A stretch of DNA of 20,898 nucleotides, from NCBI GenBank assembly GCA_934196075.1, contig CAKPVW010000034.1, positions 1-20,898 on the forward strand. The letters are read 5' to 3'. Below, in pieces: positions 1 through 7,671 of this stretch. The DNA comes from an uncultured Anaerovibrio sp. (GTDB lineage Bacteria; Bacillota; Negativicutes; Selenomonadales; Selenomonadaceae). The stretch's first letter is position 1; each line of letters opens with the position of its first letter. The notes below the pieces were generated by a model. The model did no database searches. It saw only the letters and a list, made by a program, of their open reading frames with translations, and had not been told where the DNA came from. Both the position numbers and the translations under genes were made by a program.

Positions 1-339
1 AGCAATGCTTATTATTCTGTAATTCAGGCTAAGCTGCATGAAATGGGCTACAACAATGTATTCATTGAGACTGTAGAGGGCTGGCCAAGTCTGGAAACCA
101 TTATTCCAAAGCTGAAGGCTCAGAAGATTAAGAAGGTTACTATCATGCCATTTATGATGGTTGCTGGCGACCATGCAAACAATGATATGGCTGGCAACGA
201 GGAAGATTCCCACAAGTCCATCCTGGAAGCTGAGGGTATTCAGGTAGTTCCTTATATCCATGGTATTGGTGAGAACAAGGCTATCCGTGACGTATTTGTA
301 AAGCGTGCTAACGCTGCCTGGGATGCTTTGGAGAAGTAA
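1..339 (+). CDS. cbiK: Sirohydrochlorin cobaltochelatase CbiK, C-terminal part (5' end outside window)
   Basis: The frame is open from the first base and ends in TAA at 337-339, leaving 112 residues of the C-terminal half of an anaerobic cobaltochelatase. CbiK inserts Co2+ into sirohydrochlorin (or a precorrin) at the start of oxygen-independent cobalamin synthesis in the cytoplasm. The strongest evidence is the family signature MPFMMVAGDHANNDMAGNEE, whose His (codon at 172-174) corresponds to one of the metal-binding histidines of CbiK. The stretch before it (VEGWPSLE) also fits the family. Because the upstream part is missing, I cannot tell whether it has a signal peptide, as some periplasmic CbiK homologues do, or what precedes it. 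An ATG at 43 is internal and not the start. The gene has its own terminator at 401-439. Confidence 0.88.
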   Translation, partial: SNAYYSVIQAKLHEMGYNNVFIETVEGWPSLETIIPKLKAQKIKKVTIMPFMMVAGDHANNDMAGNEEDSHKSILEAEGIQVVPYIHGIGENKAIRDVFVKRANAAWDALEK

Positions 340-360
340 GAAATCCGTGCAAATCTGCTT

Positions 361-388
361 TATCTACTAGTGGACACTAGGTAAGATA
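361..388. repeat. Imperfect dyad between cbiK and its terminator
   Basis: CTAGTG (367-372) and CACTAG (375-380) form a perfect inverted repeat around GA, flanked by TATCT (361-365) and AGATA (384-388), which also match. The two-base centre is too small for an RNA loop of the full arms, so if it matters it is more likely a DNA site. Function unknown. Confidence 0.35.
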
Positions 389-400
389 CAAGGGACAGGA

Positions 401-439
401 AAGATGGATATCGGTTGATTAGGGCCGATATCCATTTTT
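401..439 (+). terminator. Rho-independent terminator after cbiK
   Basis: A perfect 11-bp stem (404-414 ATGGATATCGG with 425-435) encloses a 10-base loop. Flanking A residues at 401-402 can pair with the T run at 435-439. It lies 62 bases after the cbiK stop and has the usual stem plus T-tract. Confidence 0.85.
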
Positions 440-463
440 CTATGGAATTATTTAACTTATTCA

Positions 464-492
464 TTGCTAAAATTGTTAAATCAGTATAAAAT
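464..492 (+). promoter_or_regulatory. Probable sigma-A promoter for the response regulator/EAL gene
   Basis: TTGCTA (464-469) and TAAAAT (487-492) are separated by 17 bases, in an AT-rich stretch between the cbiK terminator and the next gene. Each hexamer departs from consensus, so this is a reasonable but unproven site. It would give a leader of about 45 bases. Confidence 0.45.
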
Positions 493-545
493 ATAGATCA
501 TAGGGTTCAAGCAAAAAATTGATTTAGGGGCAGGTGGAGTATCTG

Positions 546-2684
546 ATGGCTGCTGAAATGTTAAATCCAAAGGAAATAGACAATATCTTGCAGGTAATAC
601 GAAATGTATATCATACGATCGTATATGTCAATTTGGGAGATGATTCCTATCATTGTATTCAGAGTAGTGAGCAGGAAATTAAGGATTTGTTGGAAAAGAA
701 AGACTCCACTTTAGCTGATTTGTCTAAGTATCTGACAAAATCCGGGCTTGTTTACGCAGAGGATGCCAAGGAATTTGCGGAATTTTGCAATTTGGATAGA
801 ATCAGGCAGGAACTGGATAATGGCAAGTCATATCTTAGCATTGCCTATCGTCGCGTTAAGGGCGGACAATATCGCTGGGATATGCTGGAAATTATTCCCA
901 GCCCTAATTATAGTGAAAAGCATAAAAGCATTATTATCTGTGTGAGAGATATTAATGAGGAGCATCAAAAGGAACTGGATAAGGAAGCCAAGCTTTCATT
1001 AAAGGAAAAACAGCTGGTGGGGGACAAAACAATCCTAATTGTGGATGATTCGGAACTGCAGCGTACTACATTAAGCTATTTTCTGGATAGGTATTATCAG
1101 GCGGTGGAGCAATCCAATGGACACGAGGCATTGGAGTATCTTAGACAGCATGGTACAGAGATTAGTGCTATCTTGTTGGATTTGAATATGCCTGTTATGG
1201 ATGGCTACACCTTTCTGCGGGAGTGCCAAAAGGACGAAATTCTGAATATGATTCCTGTGCTGGTATTGACCAGTGACAGTACGCCAGAGGAGGAGGCAGA
1301 GTGCCTCAAGGCTGGTGCTACAGACTTTGTGGCCAAGCCATTTAATCCTGAGGTGCTTTTGAGCCGTATACAGCGGGCAATTGCCTTGCATGAGAAAACC
1401 GTTATGCTGAATATACTTCGTCTGGATAATCAGACCAACTGCTATACCCGGGATTATTTCATGCATATGGCCGAAAGAGTGCTGGCTAGGTATCCTAATG
1501 AGGAATTTGATTTGGTGTGCACTCATGTAGTGAATATGGCCAATATCAACGAGCAATACGGTACTTCCCAGGGAGGAGCAATTCTTCGTTATGTGGCTCA
1601 GAACCACGATACCTCAGAGTATCAGAAGAATGTATATGGCCGTTTGGATGATGCCACCTTTGCCCAGCTGCTGCCTCATTCCGTAAATATTCATCAGAAG
1701 CTGGCAGAGCAGCAAACAGAAGATTTCCATGAATATGAGCAGATAAAATCAGGACTGCCTCCGTTTATGCAGAAATTTGGCATATATGAAAAGGTGGATC
1801 ATAAGCTGCCTGTAAGTGCTATGTGTGATAGAGCCATGATGGCCCTGGATAAGATAAAATCGGTATACAAGCAGAGAGTGGAGGTTTATGATGAAACCCT
1901 CCGCAGCAAGGCACTGAAAAGTCAGCAGATATTGGAAAATATGGAGGAGGCCATTACCCAGCATCAATTTCAGGTATGGTATCAGCCCAAGCATAATATC
2001 CAAAGCGGCAAGCTGGTGGGAGCAGAGGCTTTGGTTCGTTGGATTCATCCTAAATATGGCTTTATGTCACCAGCGGATTTTGTGCCTATCTTTGAGGAAA
2101 ATGGATTTGTTTCCCATATGGATTATTATGTGTGGGAGCAGGCTTGCGCAGCTATCCAGAGATGGAAGCATGGCGGATTTAAAACTGTCCCTATTTCCAT
2201 TAATATTTCCCGTAAGGATTTTATTTACTTTCGCAGTGAGGATGTATTGATGCCTTTGGTAGAGAAATATCAGCTGAAGCCTCAGGATATTCATATTGAG
2301 ATAACTGAGTCTGCCTATATTGACAATCCAGAAATGGTAATCAAAAATGTTAATAACCTCCATGATAAGGGCTTTGTGGTGGAGCTGGATGATTTTGGCA
2401 CAGGTTATTCCTCTCTGAGTATGTTTGGGCATATGGATATTGATGTGGTCAAGCTGGATATGAGTTTTATCCGGCAAAAGCAGAATGAAAGCAATGATCG
2501 GATGATGCAGTATATCATTGATATGTGTAAAAACATGGATTTGATGGTACTGTCAGAGGGCGTAGAAACAGAGGAACAGCGTCAGCGTTTGATTAGCATG
2601 GGCTGTGACTATGTACAGGGTTATTATTACTCCAAGCCATTGCCTGAAAAGGAATTTGTAGCCTATTTAAATAAACATAGTTGA
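546..2684 (+). CDS. Response regulator with degenerate GGDEF and intact EAL domain (c-di-GMP phosphodiesterase)
   Basis: This soluble 712-residue protein probably hydrolyses cyclic di-GMP to pGpG when its receiver domain is phosphorylated. The ATG at 546 is chosen because GGTGGAG (533-539) sits six bases upstream; a GTG at 534 would add four residues. Residues 1-145 form a PAS-like input region of uncertain type. A receiver domain follows at about 161-281, with acidic pair D167/D168, phosphoacceptor D212 (LLDLNMPVMDG), T242 and K264. The GGDEF-like domain (about 286-450) has RLDDATF where GGDEF should be, so it should not make c-di-GMP. The EAL domain (about 470-705) keeps E494 (AEALVRW), N553, E585, D615/D616 (DDFGTGYSS), K636, E671 and Q691. 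No membrane segment and no neighbouring histidine kinase are seen, so it is an orphan regulator. Catalytic activity is inferred from the motifs. Confidence 0.9.
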   Translation: MAAEMLNPKEIDNILQVIRNVYHTIVYVNLGDDSYHCIQSSEQEIKDLLEKKDSTLADLSKYLTKSGLVYAEDAKEFAEFCNLDRIRQELDNGKSYLSIAYRRVKGGQYRWDMLEIIPSPNYSEKHKSIIICVRDINEEHQKELDKEAKLSLKEKQLVGDKTILIVDDSELQRTTLSYFLDRYYQAVEQSNGHEALEYLRQHGTEISAILLDLNMPVMDGYTFLRECQKDEILNMIPVLVLTSDSTPEEEAECLKAGATDFVAKPFNPEVLLSRIQRAIALHEKTVMLNILRLDNQTNCYTRDYFMHMAERVLARYPNEEFDLVCTHVVNMANINEQYGTSQGGAILRYVAQNHDTSEYQKNVYGRLDDATFAQLLPHSVNIHQKLAEQQTEDFHEYEQIKSGLPPFMQKFGIYEKVDHKLPVSAMCDRAMMALDKIKSVYKQRVEVYDETLRSKALKSQQILENMEEAITQHQFQVWYQPKHNIQSGKLVGAEALVRWIHPKYGFMSPADFVPIFEENGFVSHMDYYVWEQACAAIQRWKHGGFKTVPISINISRKDFIYFRSEDVLMPLVEKYQLKPQDIHIEITESAYIDNPEMVIKNVNNLHDKGFVVELDDFGTGYSSLSMFGHMDIDVVKLDMSFIRQKQNESNDRMMQYIIDMCKNMDLMVLSEGVETEEQRQRLISMGCDYVQGYYYSKPLPEKEFVAYLNKHS

Positions 2685-2709
2685 ATAGAAGCTAAGGATT
2701 ATGTATAAT
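2681..2709 (+). promoter_or_regulatory. Sigma-A-like promoter upstream of dsdA-hyf
   Basis: TTGAAT (2681-2686) and a perfect TATAAT (2704-2709) are 17 bases apart. The -35 overlaps the stop codon of the EAL gene. The expected start point near 2716 falls at the base of the hairpin at 2714-2740, so the new transcript would begin with that structure. It is the best promoter candidate for the whole dsdA-hydrogenase operon. Confidence 0.55.
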
Positions 2710-2713
2710 AATT

Positions 2714-2749
2714 ACCGTAGGATTCTGTGAATCCTGCGGTTTTCTTTTT
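2714..2749 (+). terminator. Hairpin with T-tract between the EAL gene and dsdA
   Basis: An 11-bp stem (2714-2724 with 2730-2740, one G-U pair at 2718/2736) with a 5-base loop is followed by TTTCTTTTT. It is a good terminator for the upstream EAL gene. It also lies just downstream of a likely promoter, so it may act as a leader hairpin or attenuator for dsdA. Confidence 0.75.
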
Positions 2750-2787
2750 GTGCAAAAAATTATTTATATACTTAGGAGGGTTTTACC

Positions 2788-4125
2788 ATGGAAATAGACA
2801 GCCTTTCATCCCTGGAACGTCGGGAGATTCTTCTCACCGATATCAGAAATGCCATTGAGGTGGAATGGTCCAACCCCATGAAGATGAACAATGATGATGC
2901 GGTTCTGCGCTCAACCTTGACTATGTCTGACATAGATTCTGCTTATGCTAGAATGCGCAGGTTTGCGCCTTTGGTACGCCAGTTATTTCCTGAGACTGAG
3001 GATCGCAATGGTATGATTGATTCAGATTTGGTGGAGTTATCCAAGCTGAAGCGTGCTCTGAATAACTCTCGTATCGGAGCAGATATCAAGGGCCGTCTGA
3101 TGATGAAGATGGACAGCCATTTGCCTATAGCTGGCTCTGTTAAGGCCAGAGGCGGTATATATGAGGTTTTGAAGTATACAGAGAAGCTGGCTGTTGAGCA
3201 TGGTATACTTATTGGCTATGAGGATGACTATACCAAGCTGGCAGATAGCGAGGCAAGAGAGTTCTTTGCTACCCAGAAGCTGCAGGTAGGCTCTACAGGC
3301 AACCTGGGCCTGGCAGTAGGCATTATGGGTGCTGCTCTGGGCTTTCAGACTATTGTGCATATGTCTGCCGAGGCCAAGGAGTGGAAGAAGGAACTCCTGC
3401 GCAGCAAGGGTGTTACTGTTATGGAATATCACGGAGATTATAGCGAAGCTGTAAAGAAAGGCCGTGAGCAGTCCGAAAAGGATGAAGATAGCTATTTTAT
3501 TGATGACGAGAATTCCCATGAGCTGTTTTTGGGCTACGCTGTAGCGGCCAAGATGCTGCTGCCACAGCTGGAGCATGAGCACATCGTGGTGGACAAGGAG
3601 CATCCTCTCTTTGTATATCTGCCTTGCGGTGTAGGTGGTGCTCCAGGTGGTATTACCTTTGGCTTGAAGCAGATTTTTGGTGAGAATGTTCACTGCTTCT
3701 TTGTAGAGCCAACTCAGGCTCCATGCATGCTGCTGGGAATGGTAACAGGACTGTTCCACAATATTTCTGTACAGGATATCGGTCTTTCTGGCAACACGGT
3801 GGCTGATGGTCTGGCTGTGGGACGTTCCTCAGGCTTTATTGGCGAATATATTATGCCGTTCCTTAGCGGCAGCTTTACCATTAAGGATAAGCGGATTTTT
3901 GACTATATGAAGCTTTTGTGGCAGGAGGAAGGAATCTTCCTGGAGCCAAGTGCCTGTGCTGCCATACATGGCCCTGTATGCATGGGACATTCCGCTGTTA
4001 TGGATGAATACAGATACGACAACAACCTCAATCGACGTATGGAAAGAGCTACTCATATTATTTGGGCTACTGGTGGCAAACTGGTACCTGAGGAGGAAAG
4101 AGAGCAGCTTTTACATAAAAAATAA
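2788..4125 (+). CDS. dsdA: D-serine ammonia-lyase (D-serine dehydratase)
   Basis: This 445-residue cytoplasmic PLP enzyme converts D-serine to pyruvate and ammonia. Its length matches DsdA (about 440). The ATG at 2788 follows AGGAGGG (2774-2780). The PLP lysine is K119 in the family motif DSHLPIAGSVKARGG. STGNLG (169-174) and the glycine loop GVGGAPGG (281-288), which holds the PLP phosphate, are both present, as is the late EPSACA motif. The family is fold type II; the nearest alternative, diaminopropionate ammonia-lyase, fits less well than this full-length DsdA pattern. No dsdC regulator or dsdX permease is nearby. Instead the gene is followed after 24 bases by the hydrogenase genes, without a terminator, so it is probably the first gene of that operon. 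Pyruvate from D-serine would feed ferredoxin reduction. Confidence 0.92.
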   Translation: MEIDSLSSLERREILLTDIRNAIEVEWSNPMKMNNDDAVLRSTLTMSDIDSAYARMRRFAPLVRQLFPETEDRNGMIDSDLVELSKLKRALNNSRIGADIKGRLMMKMDSHLPIAGSVKARGGIYEVLKYTEKLAVEHGILIGYEDDYTKLADSEAREFFATQKLQVGSTGNLGLAVGIMGAALGFQTIVHMSAEAKEWKKELLRSKGVTVMEYHGDYSEAVKKGREQSEKDEDSYFIDDENSHELFLGYAVAAKMLLPQLEHEHIVVDKEHPLFVYLPCGVGGAPGGITFGLKQIFGENVHCFFVEPTQAPCMLLGMVTGLFHNISVQDIGLSGNTVADGLAVGRSSGFIGEYIMPFLSGSFTIKDKRIFDYMKLLWQEEGIFLEPSACAAIHGPVCMGHSAVMDEYRYDNNLNRRMERATHIIWATGGKLVPEEEREQLLHKK

Positions 4126-4149
4126 TGGAATCATTTAGGAGTTGACAAA

Positions 4150-6138
4150 ATGGATTTATTACTATGTTCCCTGCTGATTTATTTGCTGGGAACAATGACC
4201 ATTATCTGGCCTCACAAGCTGGAAATGGCCGCACACTATGCAGGTACAGCCTGTGCCATCATTGCCAGCGGCATGGTGGCAGTAACTAGTATCTGCTATC
4301 TTGTTATGCCTGTAGGTGGACTGCTGGTGAACACAGGCTGGGGAAGTTATTCTCTGGTGGCTGATGGCTGGAGCAGTGTTTTTTTAGCTATTACAGGTAT
4401 GGCCGGTTTCTTTATTAGCATCTATGCTTTGGATTACGCCAAGGGCTATCGTGGCAGCCGTATTCGTGCCCTAACAGGGCTGTGGAATCTTTTCCTCCTG
4501 TCCATTGTGGCTGTATTGATTGCTGGAGATGCTTTTACATTTATTGTAGCCTGGGAGATTATGGCGCTGGTGTCCTTCCTGCTGGTAAATCACGAGGCTG
4601 AGCGCAAGGAGACTGTATCTGCGGCGTATCAGTATATGGTTATGACTCATCTAGGTACAGCAGCTATTTTAATGGCTTTTTATTTACTGGGCAGTCACTC
4701 AGCCAGCTTTTCCTTTGTGGATATGATGCATAATACGCTGGAAGGTCCTATGAGGCATATTGCCTTTGGCTGTGCTTTTGCAGGCTTTGCTTTGAAATCA
4801 GGTCTGATGCCTCTCCATACCTGGCTGCCAAATGCCCATCCAGCGGCGCCAAGTCACGTATCTGCTCTAATGAGTGGTGTTATGCTGAAGGTGGCTCTCT
4901 ATGGTTTTGGCCGTTTTGCCTTTCAGTTTATCGGCATGGATAATATCTGGTACGGATTGATTGTCATGGTTGTAGGCCTGCTGTCTGCCTTCCTGGGCGT
5001 GCTTTATGCCACCATGGAGGTGGATATGAAGCGTATTTTGGCCTATTCCTCCGTGGAAAATATGGGTATCATTTTTGGTGCCTTTGGTTGCGGTATGATG
5101 CTAATGTCCATGCAATTGGTTCCTTTGGCTGTTGTGGCTTTTACAGCAGCAATGGTTCATGCCTTCAGCCATAGTTTGATGAAGGGCCTGATGTTTATGA
5201 GTGCTGGTGCCGTAATGCACGCCACCGGCAGCAAAAATATTGAAAAAATGGGTGGCCTTTTGAAGAAAATGCCGTATACGGCATTTTTTACCCTGATAGG
5301 CTCTATGGCCTTATCATCCCTGCCTTTTACCAGTGGGTTGATTGGTGAGTGGCTGGTATTACAGAGTTTTATTACCTTGGCTCAGCAGGCTGGTACGCCA
5401 GAGCTGAGACTTTTGGTGGTGCTGTCCTTTATACTGCTTGGTTTGACTGGCGCTACAGCTCTCGGCTGTTTTGTGCGCCTTTACGCCACAGCTTTTCTGG
5501 GGCGAGCCAGAAGCCATATTGTCGACAAAGCCCATGAGCAGCCATTCTTTATGCTGCTGGGCATGGGTATTGCCGCTGTACTGGTAATAGCAGTAGGTAT
5601 TCTGCCAGATCCAGTGGTAAATACCATGCAGATGCTGGTGGCAGGCCCTATGACGGCTCCTATGGGCAATCCATTGGGGATTATGTGGGGCGGCAGTGGT
5701 CACTATGCTATCTACAGCCCTGTAATTATCTTGGCGGTAACCTTGGTAATTACGGTTGCTGTGGCTATAGCTGTATCCTGTTTTGGTGGCGGTTTCCAGC
5801 GCCGTGAGATTACTTGGAACTGCGGTACTGTGCCAACTGAGCGGCAGCAATATAGTGCAACAGGCTTTAGCAAGCCTCTGCGCCGTGCCTTTGAGGCTAT
5901 TCTCAACCCTCAGCGACGTACAGAATACATTCGCAAGGATCATGATTATTTTGGCCGCAAGCTCAAGGTGCATTTGGAGATTCCTGATTTGTTTACCGAA
6001 AAGCTTTACAAGCCTGTTCAGACCTGGATGATTAGTTCCTCCTCTGCCTTTAGGCATATTCAGGAGGGCAGTGTCAGCCTGTATATTGGCTACACAATGA
6101 TTGCTATGATATTTGTTTTAATCTGGGGGGTTATGTAA
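4150..6138 (+). CDS. hyfB: Hydrogenase-4 component B-like membrane subunit (NuoL/antiporter family)
   Basis: This large membrane protein of 662 residues belongs to the Mrp antiporter/NuoL family and would form an ion-pumping arm of a group 4 hydrogenase. It is near the length of E. coli HyfB (672). Most of residues 1-540 are hydrophobic helices. The central proton-channel signature is clear: FALKSGLMPLHTWLPNAHP, then SALMSGVMLK, and VDMKRILAYSSVENMG. A hydrophilic stretch of about 100 residues near the C-terminus (EITWNCGTVPTERQQYSATG) precedes a final helix, as in HyfB/HycC. AGGAG (4137-4141) lies eight bases before the ATG. The stop TAA shares its last base with the ATG of hyfC (6138), so the two are probably translationally coupled. 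Whether protons or Na+ are moved cannot be read from the sequence. Confidence 0.9.
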   Translation: MDLLLCSLLIYLLGTMTIIWPHKLEMAAHYAGTACAIIASGMVAVTSICYLVMPVGGLLVNTGWGSYSLVADGWSSVFLAITGMAGFFISIYALDYAKGYRGSRIRALTGLWNLFLLSIVAVLIAGDAFTFIVAWEIMALVSFLLVNHEAERKETVSAAYQYMVMTHLGTAAILMAFYLLGSHSASFSFVDMMHNTLEGPMRHIAFGCAFAGFALKSGLMPLHTWLPNAHPAAPSHVSALMSGVMLKVALYGFGRFAFQFIGMDNIWYGLIVMVVGLLSAFLGVLYATMEVDMKRILAYSSVENMGIIFGAFGCGMMLMSMQLVPLAVVAFTAAMVHAFSHSLMKGLMFMSAGAVMHATGSKNIEKMGGLLKKMPYTAFFTLIGSMALSSLPFTSGLIGEWLVLQSFITLAQQAGTPELRLLVVLSFILLGLTGATALGCFVRLYATAFLGRARSHIVDKAHEQPFFMLLGMGIAAVLVIAVGILPDPVVNTMQMLVAGPMTAPMGNPLGIMWGGSGHYAIYSPVIILAVTLVITVAVAIAVSCFGGGFQRREITWNCGTVPTERQQYSATGFSKPLRRAFEAILNPQRRTEYIRKDHDYFGRKLKVHLEIPDLFTEKLYKPVQTWMISSSSAFRHIQEGSVSLYIGYTMIAMIFVLIWGVM

Positions 6139-7022
6139 TGGGCTATATTTTTCAAGGTCTGGCACTGAATATAGTGCAGGCTCTGTTGCTGTTGGCCTTT
6201 GCACCTTTGATTGCAGGTATTATTAACAAGGTCAAGGCCTTTTTGCAAAAAAGACAGGGTGCCAGTGTGCTGCAGGAATATTTTGATTTGGCCAAATGGT
6301 GGAAGAAACCAACTATTCTCACACCATATACCAGTATTATTTTTGTGGCTGCTCCAGTTGTTTATTTTATGACCAGCTTTTTGGCAGCTTTCATGGTACC
6401 TGGCTTTTTAGCAGGTCAGATTAGCATTAGTGATGCATTTATTTTTGTTTATATTCTGGCTTTAGGCCGGTTCTTCATGTGCTTGTCCTCTATGGATGCA
6501 GCCACAGCCTTTGGCGGTATGGGCGGCTCTCGTGAGGTTTATGTTTCTGTGCTGGTGGAGCCTGCAGTGATGCTGGCTATTTTGATTAACAGCATGCGCT
6601 ACCATACTACAACCTTGTCCGGCATGGTAATTGATTATGACGGCGCATATTTTACGGTATCGGCAGCTCTGGCCTGTGTAGCTTTCTTTTTGATTATCTT
6701 GGCAGAGAATAGCAGGCTGCCAGTGGACAATCCTGATACTCATTTGGAGCTGACCATGATACATGAGGGTATGACCTTGGAGTATTCTGGACCCTTGCTG
6801 ACTTTGATCCATCTGGGCAGTATGCTGAAGGTTATGGTGTTCCTGACACTATTTGGTGCTCTGTATCTGCCATTGTCCATACCATTGGTTATTAAGATTT
6901 TCTTTGGGGCGGTCTTGATTGCTGTAGTAGAGATTCTCAATAATAAAATGAGATTGTTCAAGGTCAGAGTTTATATGGGAGCAGCTATTGTGCTGCTGTT
7001 ATTGGCTATTATTGCAGAATAA
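6138..7022 (+). CDS. hyfC: Hydrogenase-4 component C-like membrane subunit (NuoH family)
   Basis: The 294-residue integral membrane protein is homologous to NuoH/HyfC/HycD, the subunit that anchors the peripheral hydrogenase arm to the membrane and joins it to the antiporter-like subunits. About eight hydrophobic segments are visible. The family signature VDNPDTHLELTMIHEGMTLE, followed by YSGP, is intact and contains the acidic residues proposed to take part in coupling. The N-terminal loop KVKAFLQKRQGASVLQEYFD matches the RxGA-type motif of the family. It begins one base inside the hyfB stop and ends 15 bases before hyfE. It is slightly shorter than E. coli HyfC. Confidence 0.92.
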   Translation: MGYIFQGLALNIVQALLLLAFAPLIAGIINKVKAFLQKRQGASVLQEYFDLAKWWKKPTILTPYTSIIFVAAPVVYFMTSFLAAFMVPGFLAGQISISDAFIFVYILALGRFFMCLSSMDAATAFGGMGGSREVYVSVLVEPAVMLAILINSMRYHTTTLSGMVIDYDGAYFTVSAALACVAFFLIILAENSRLPVDNPDTHLELTMIHEGMTLEYSGPLLTLIHLGSMLKVMVFLTLFGALYLPLSIPLVIKIFFGAVLIAVVEILNNKMRLFKVRVYMGAAIVLLLLAIIAE

Positions 7023-7037
7023 GGAGGACTGGAGAAT

Positions 7038-7667
7038 ATGGATTATTTAGTTGTATTTCTGGTTCTGATTGTATTTCTGCAAACTAGAATTACGGATTTG
7101 CGGCGGGCTGTCATCTGTATGGCCAGCCAATCATTGATTATTGCCTGTGCCTGCTTCTGGCTGGGCATGTCCTACAGCAGTGGTTTCCATGCCCTGTTGC
7201 CAGGGCTTTTGACCTTGGCTGTAAAGGTTATTTTCATTCCGGGAGCTGTGCTGAATTTGGTAGGTAAGCTGACCAATGAGCGGGAGATATTGTCTGAAAG
7301 CAATGTCAACTATTCTACGATGGCAGCAGCCCTGTTCTTGGTATTGGGCTACGCTTTGGTGGAGCGTCTTTTGCCAGGCTCTGCTGGCAGGGATATTATT
7401 GCAGCCTCCATATTGATGATTATGACAGGCCTATCCATGATGGTATTGCGCAAGAGAGCCATCATTCAGATTGTAGGCTTGATTACATTGGAGAACGGCA
7501 TTTATCTGTTGGGCCTTTTGCTGACTCAGGGATTGCCGTTGGTGGTGGAGCTAGGTGTATTTTTGGATGTACTGATTGCCGTAGTAGTATTGGTAATTCT
7601 TACCTCCAGAATGCGTCTGTCCTTTATGACTACTGATACCAGTGTAATGAAAAAGCTGAAGGGGTAA
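7038..7667 (+). CDS. hyfE: Hydrogenase-4 component E-like membrane subunit (NuoK/MnhC-like)
   Basis: The 209-residue, very hydrophobic protein is close to HyfE in length (216 in E. coli) and in position between hyfC and hyfF. About six helices are visible. The C-terminal half carries the NuoK-like pattern TLENGIYLLGLLLTQGLPLV, with a membrane-embedded Glu, then ELGVFLDVLIAVVVL. NuoK-type subunits lie between the NuoH-like subunit and the antiporter arms and pass on the coupling wave. A strong AAGGAGG (7021-7027) begins right at the hyfC stop. No hyfD gene lies between hyfC and hyfE, unlike the E. coli hyf operon. Confidence 0.88.
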   Translation: MDYLVVFLVLIVFLQTRITDLRRAVICMASQSLIIACACFWLGMSYSSGFHALLPGLLTLAVKVIFIPGAVLNLVGKLTNEREILSESNVNYSTMAAALFLVLGYALVERLLPGSAGRDIIAASILMIMTGLSMMVLRKRAIIQIVGLITLENGIYLLGLLLTQGLPLVVELGVFLDVLIAVVVLVILTSRMRLSFMTTDTSVMKKLKG

Positions 7668-7671
7668 TGAA

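Noticed and set aside
1071..1607. Long minus-strand open frame inside the response regulator gene (also others at 3037-3759, 5359-6057 and 9597-10463)
   Set aside because: These frames run opposite to well-supported genes with clear domains, have low-complexity His/Gln-rich content typical of reverse translation of real genes, and lack ribosome binding sites.
2788..4125. Diaminopropionate ammonia-lyase or tryptophan synthase beta-like enzyme
   Set aside because: Length, the DSHLP...GSVKARGG motif and the glycine loop fit D-serine ammonia-lyase across the whole protein.
4142..4147. Perfect TTGACA just before hyfB
   Set aside because: It lies between the ribosome binding site and the ATG, so any transcript from it would start inside hyfB and lack a translation start; no matching -10 was needed to explain hyfB expression.
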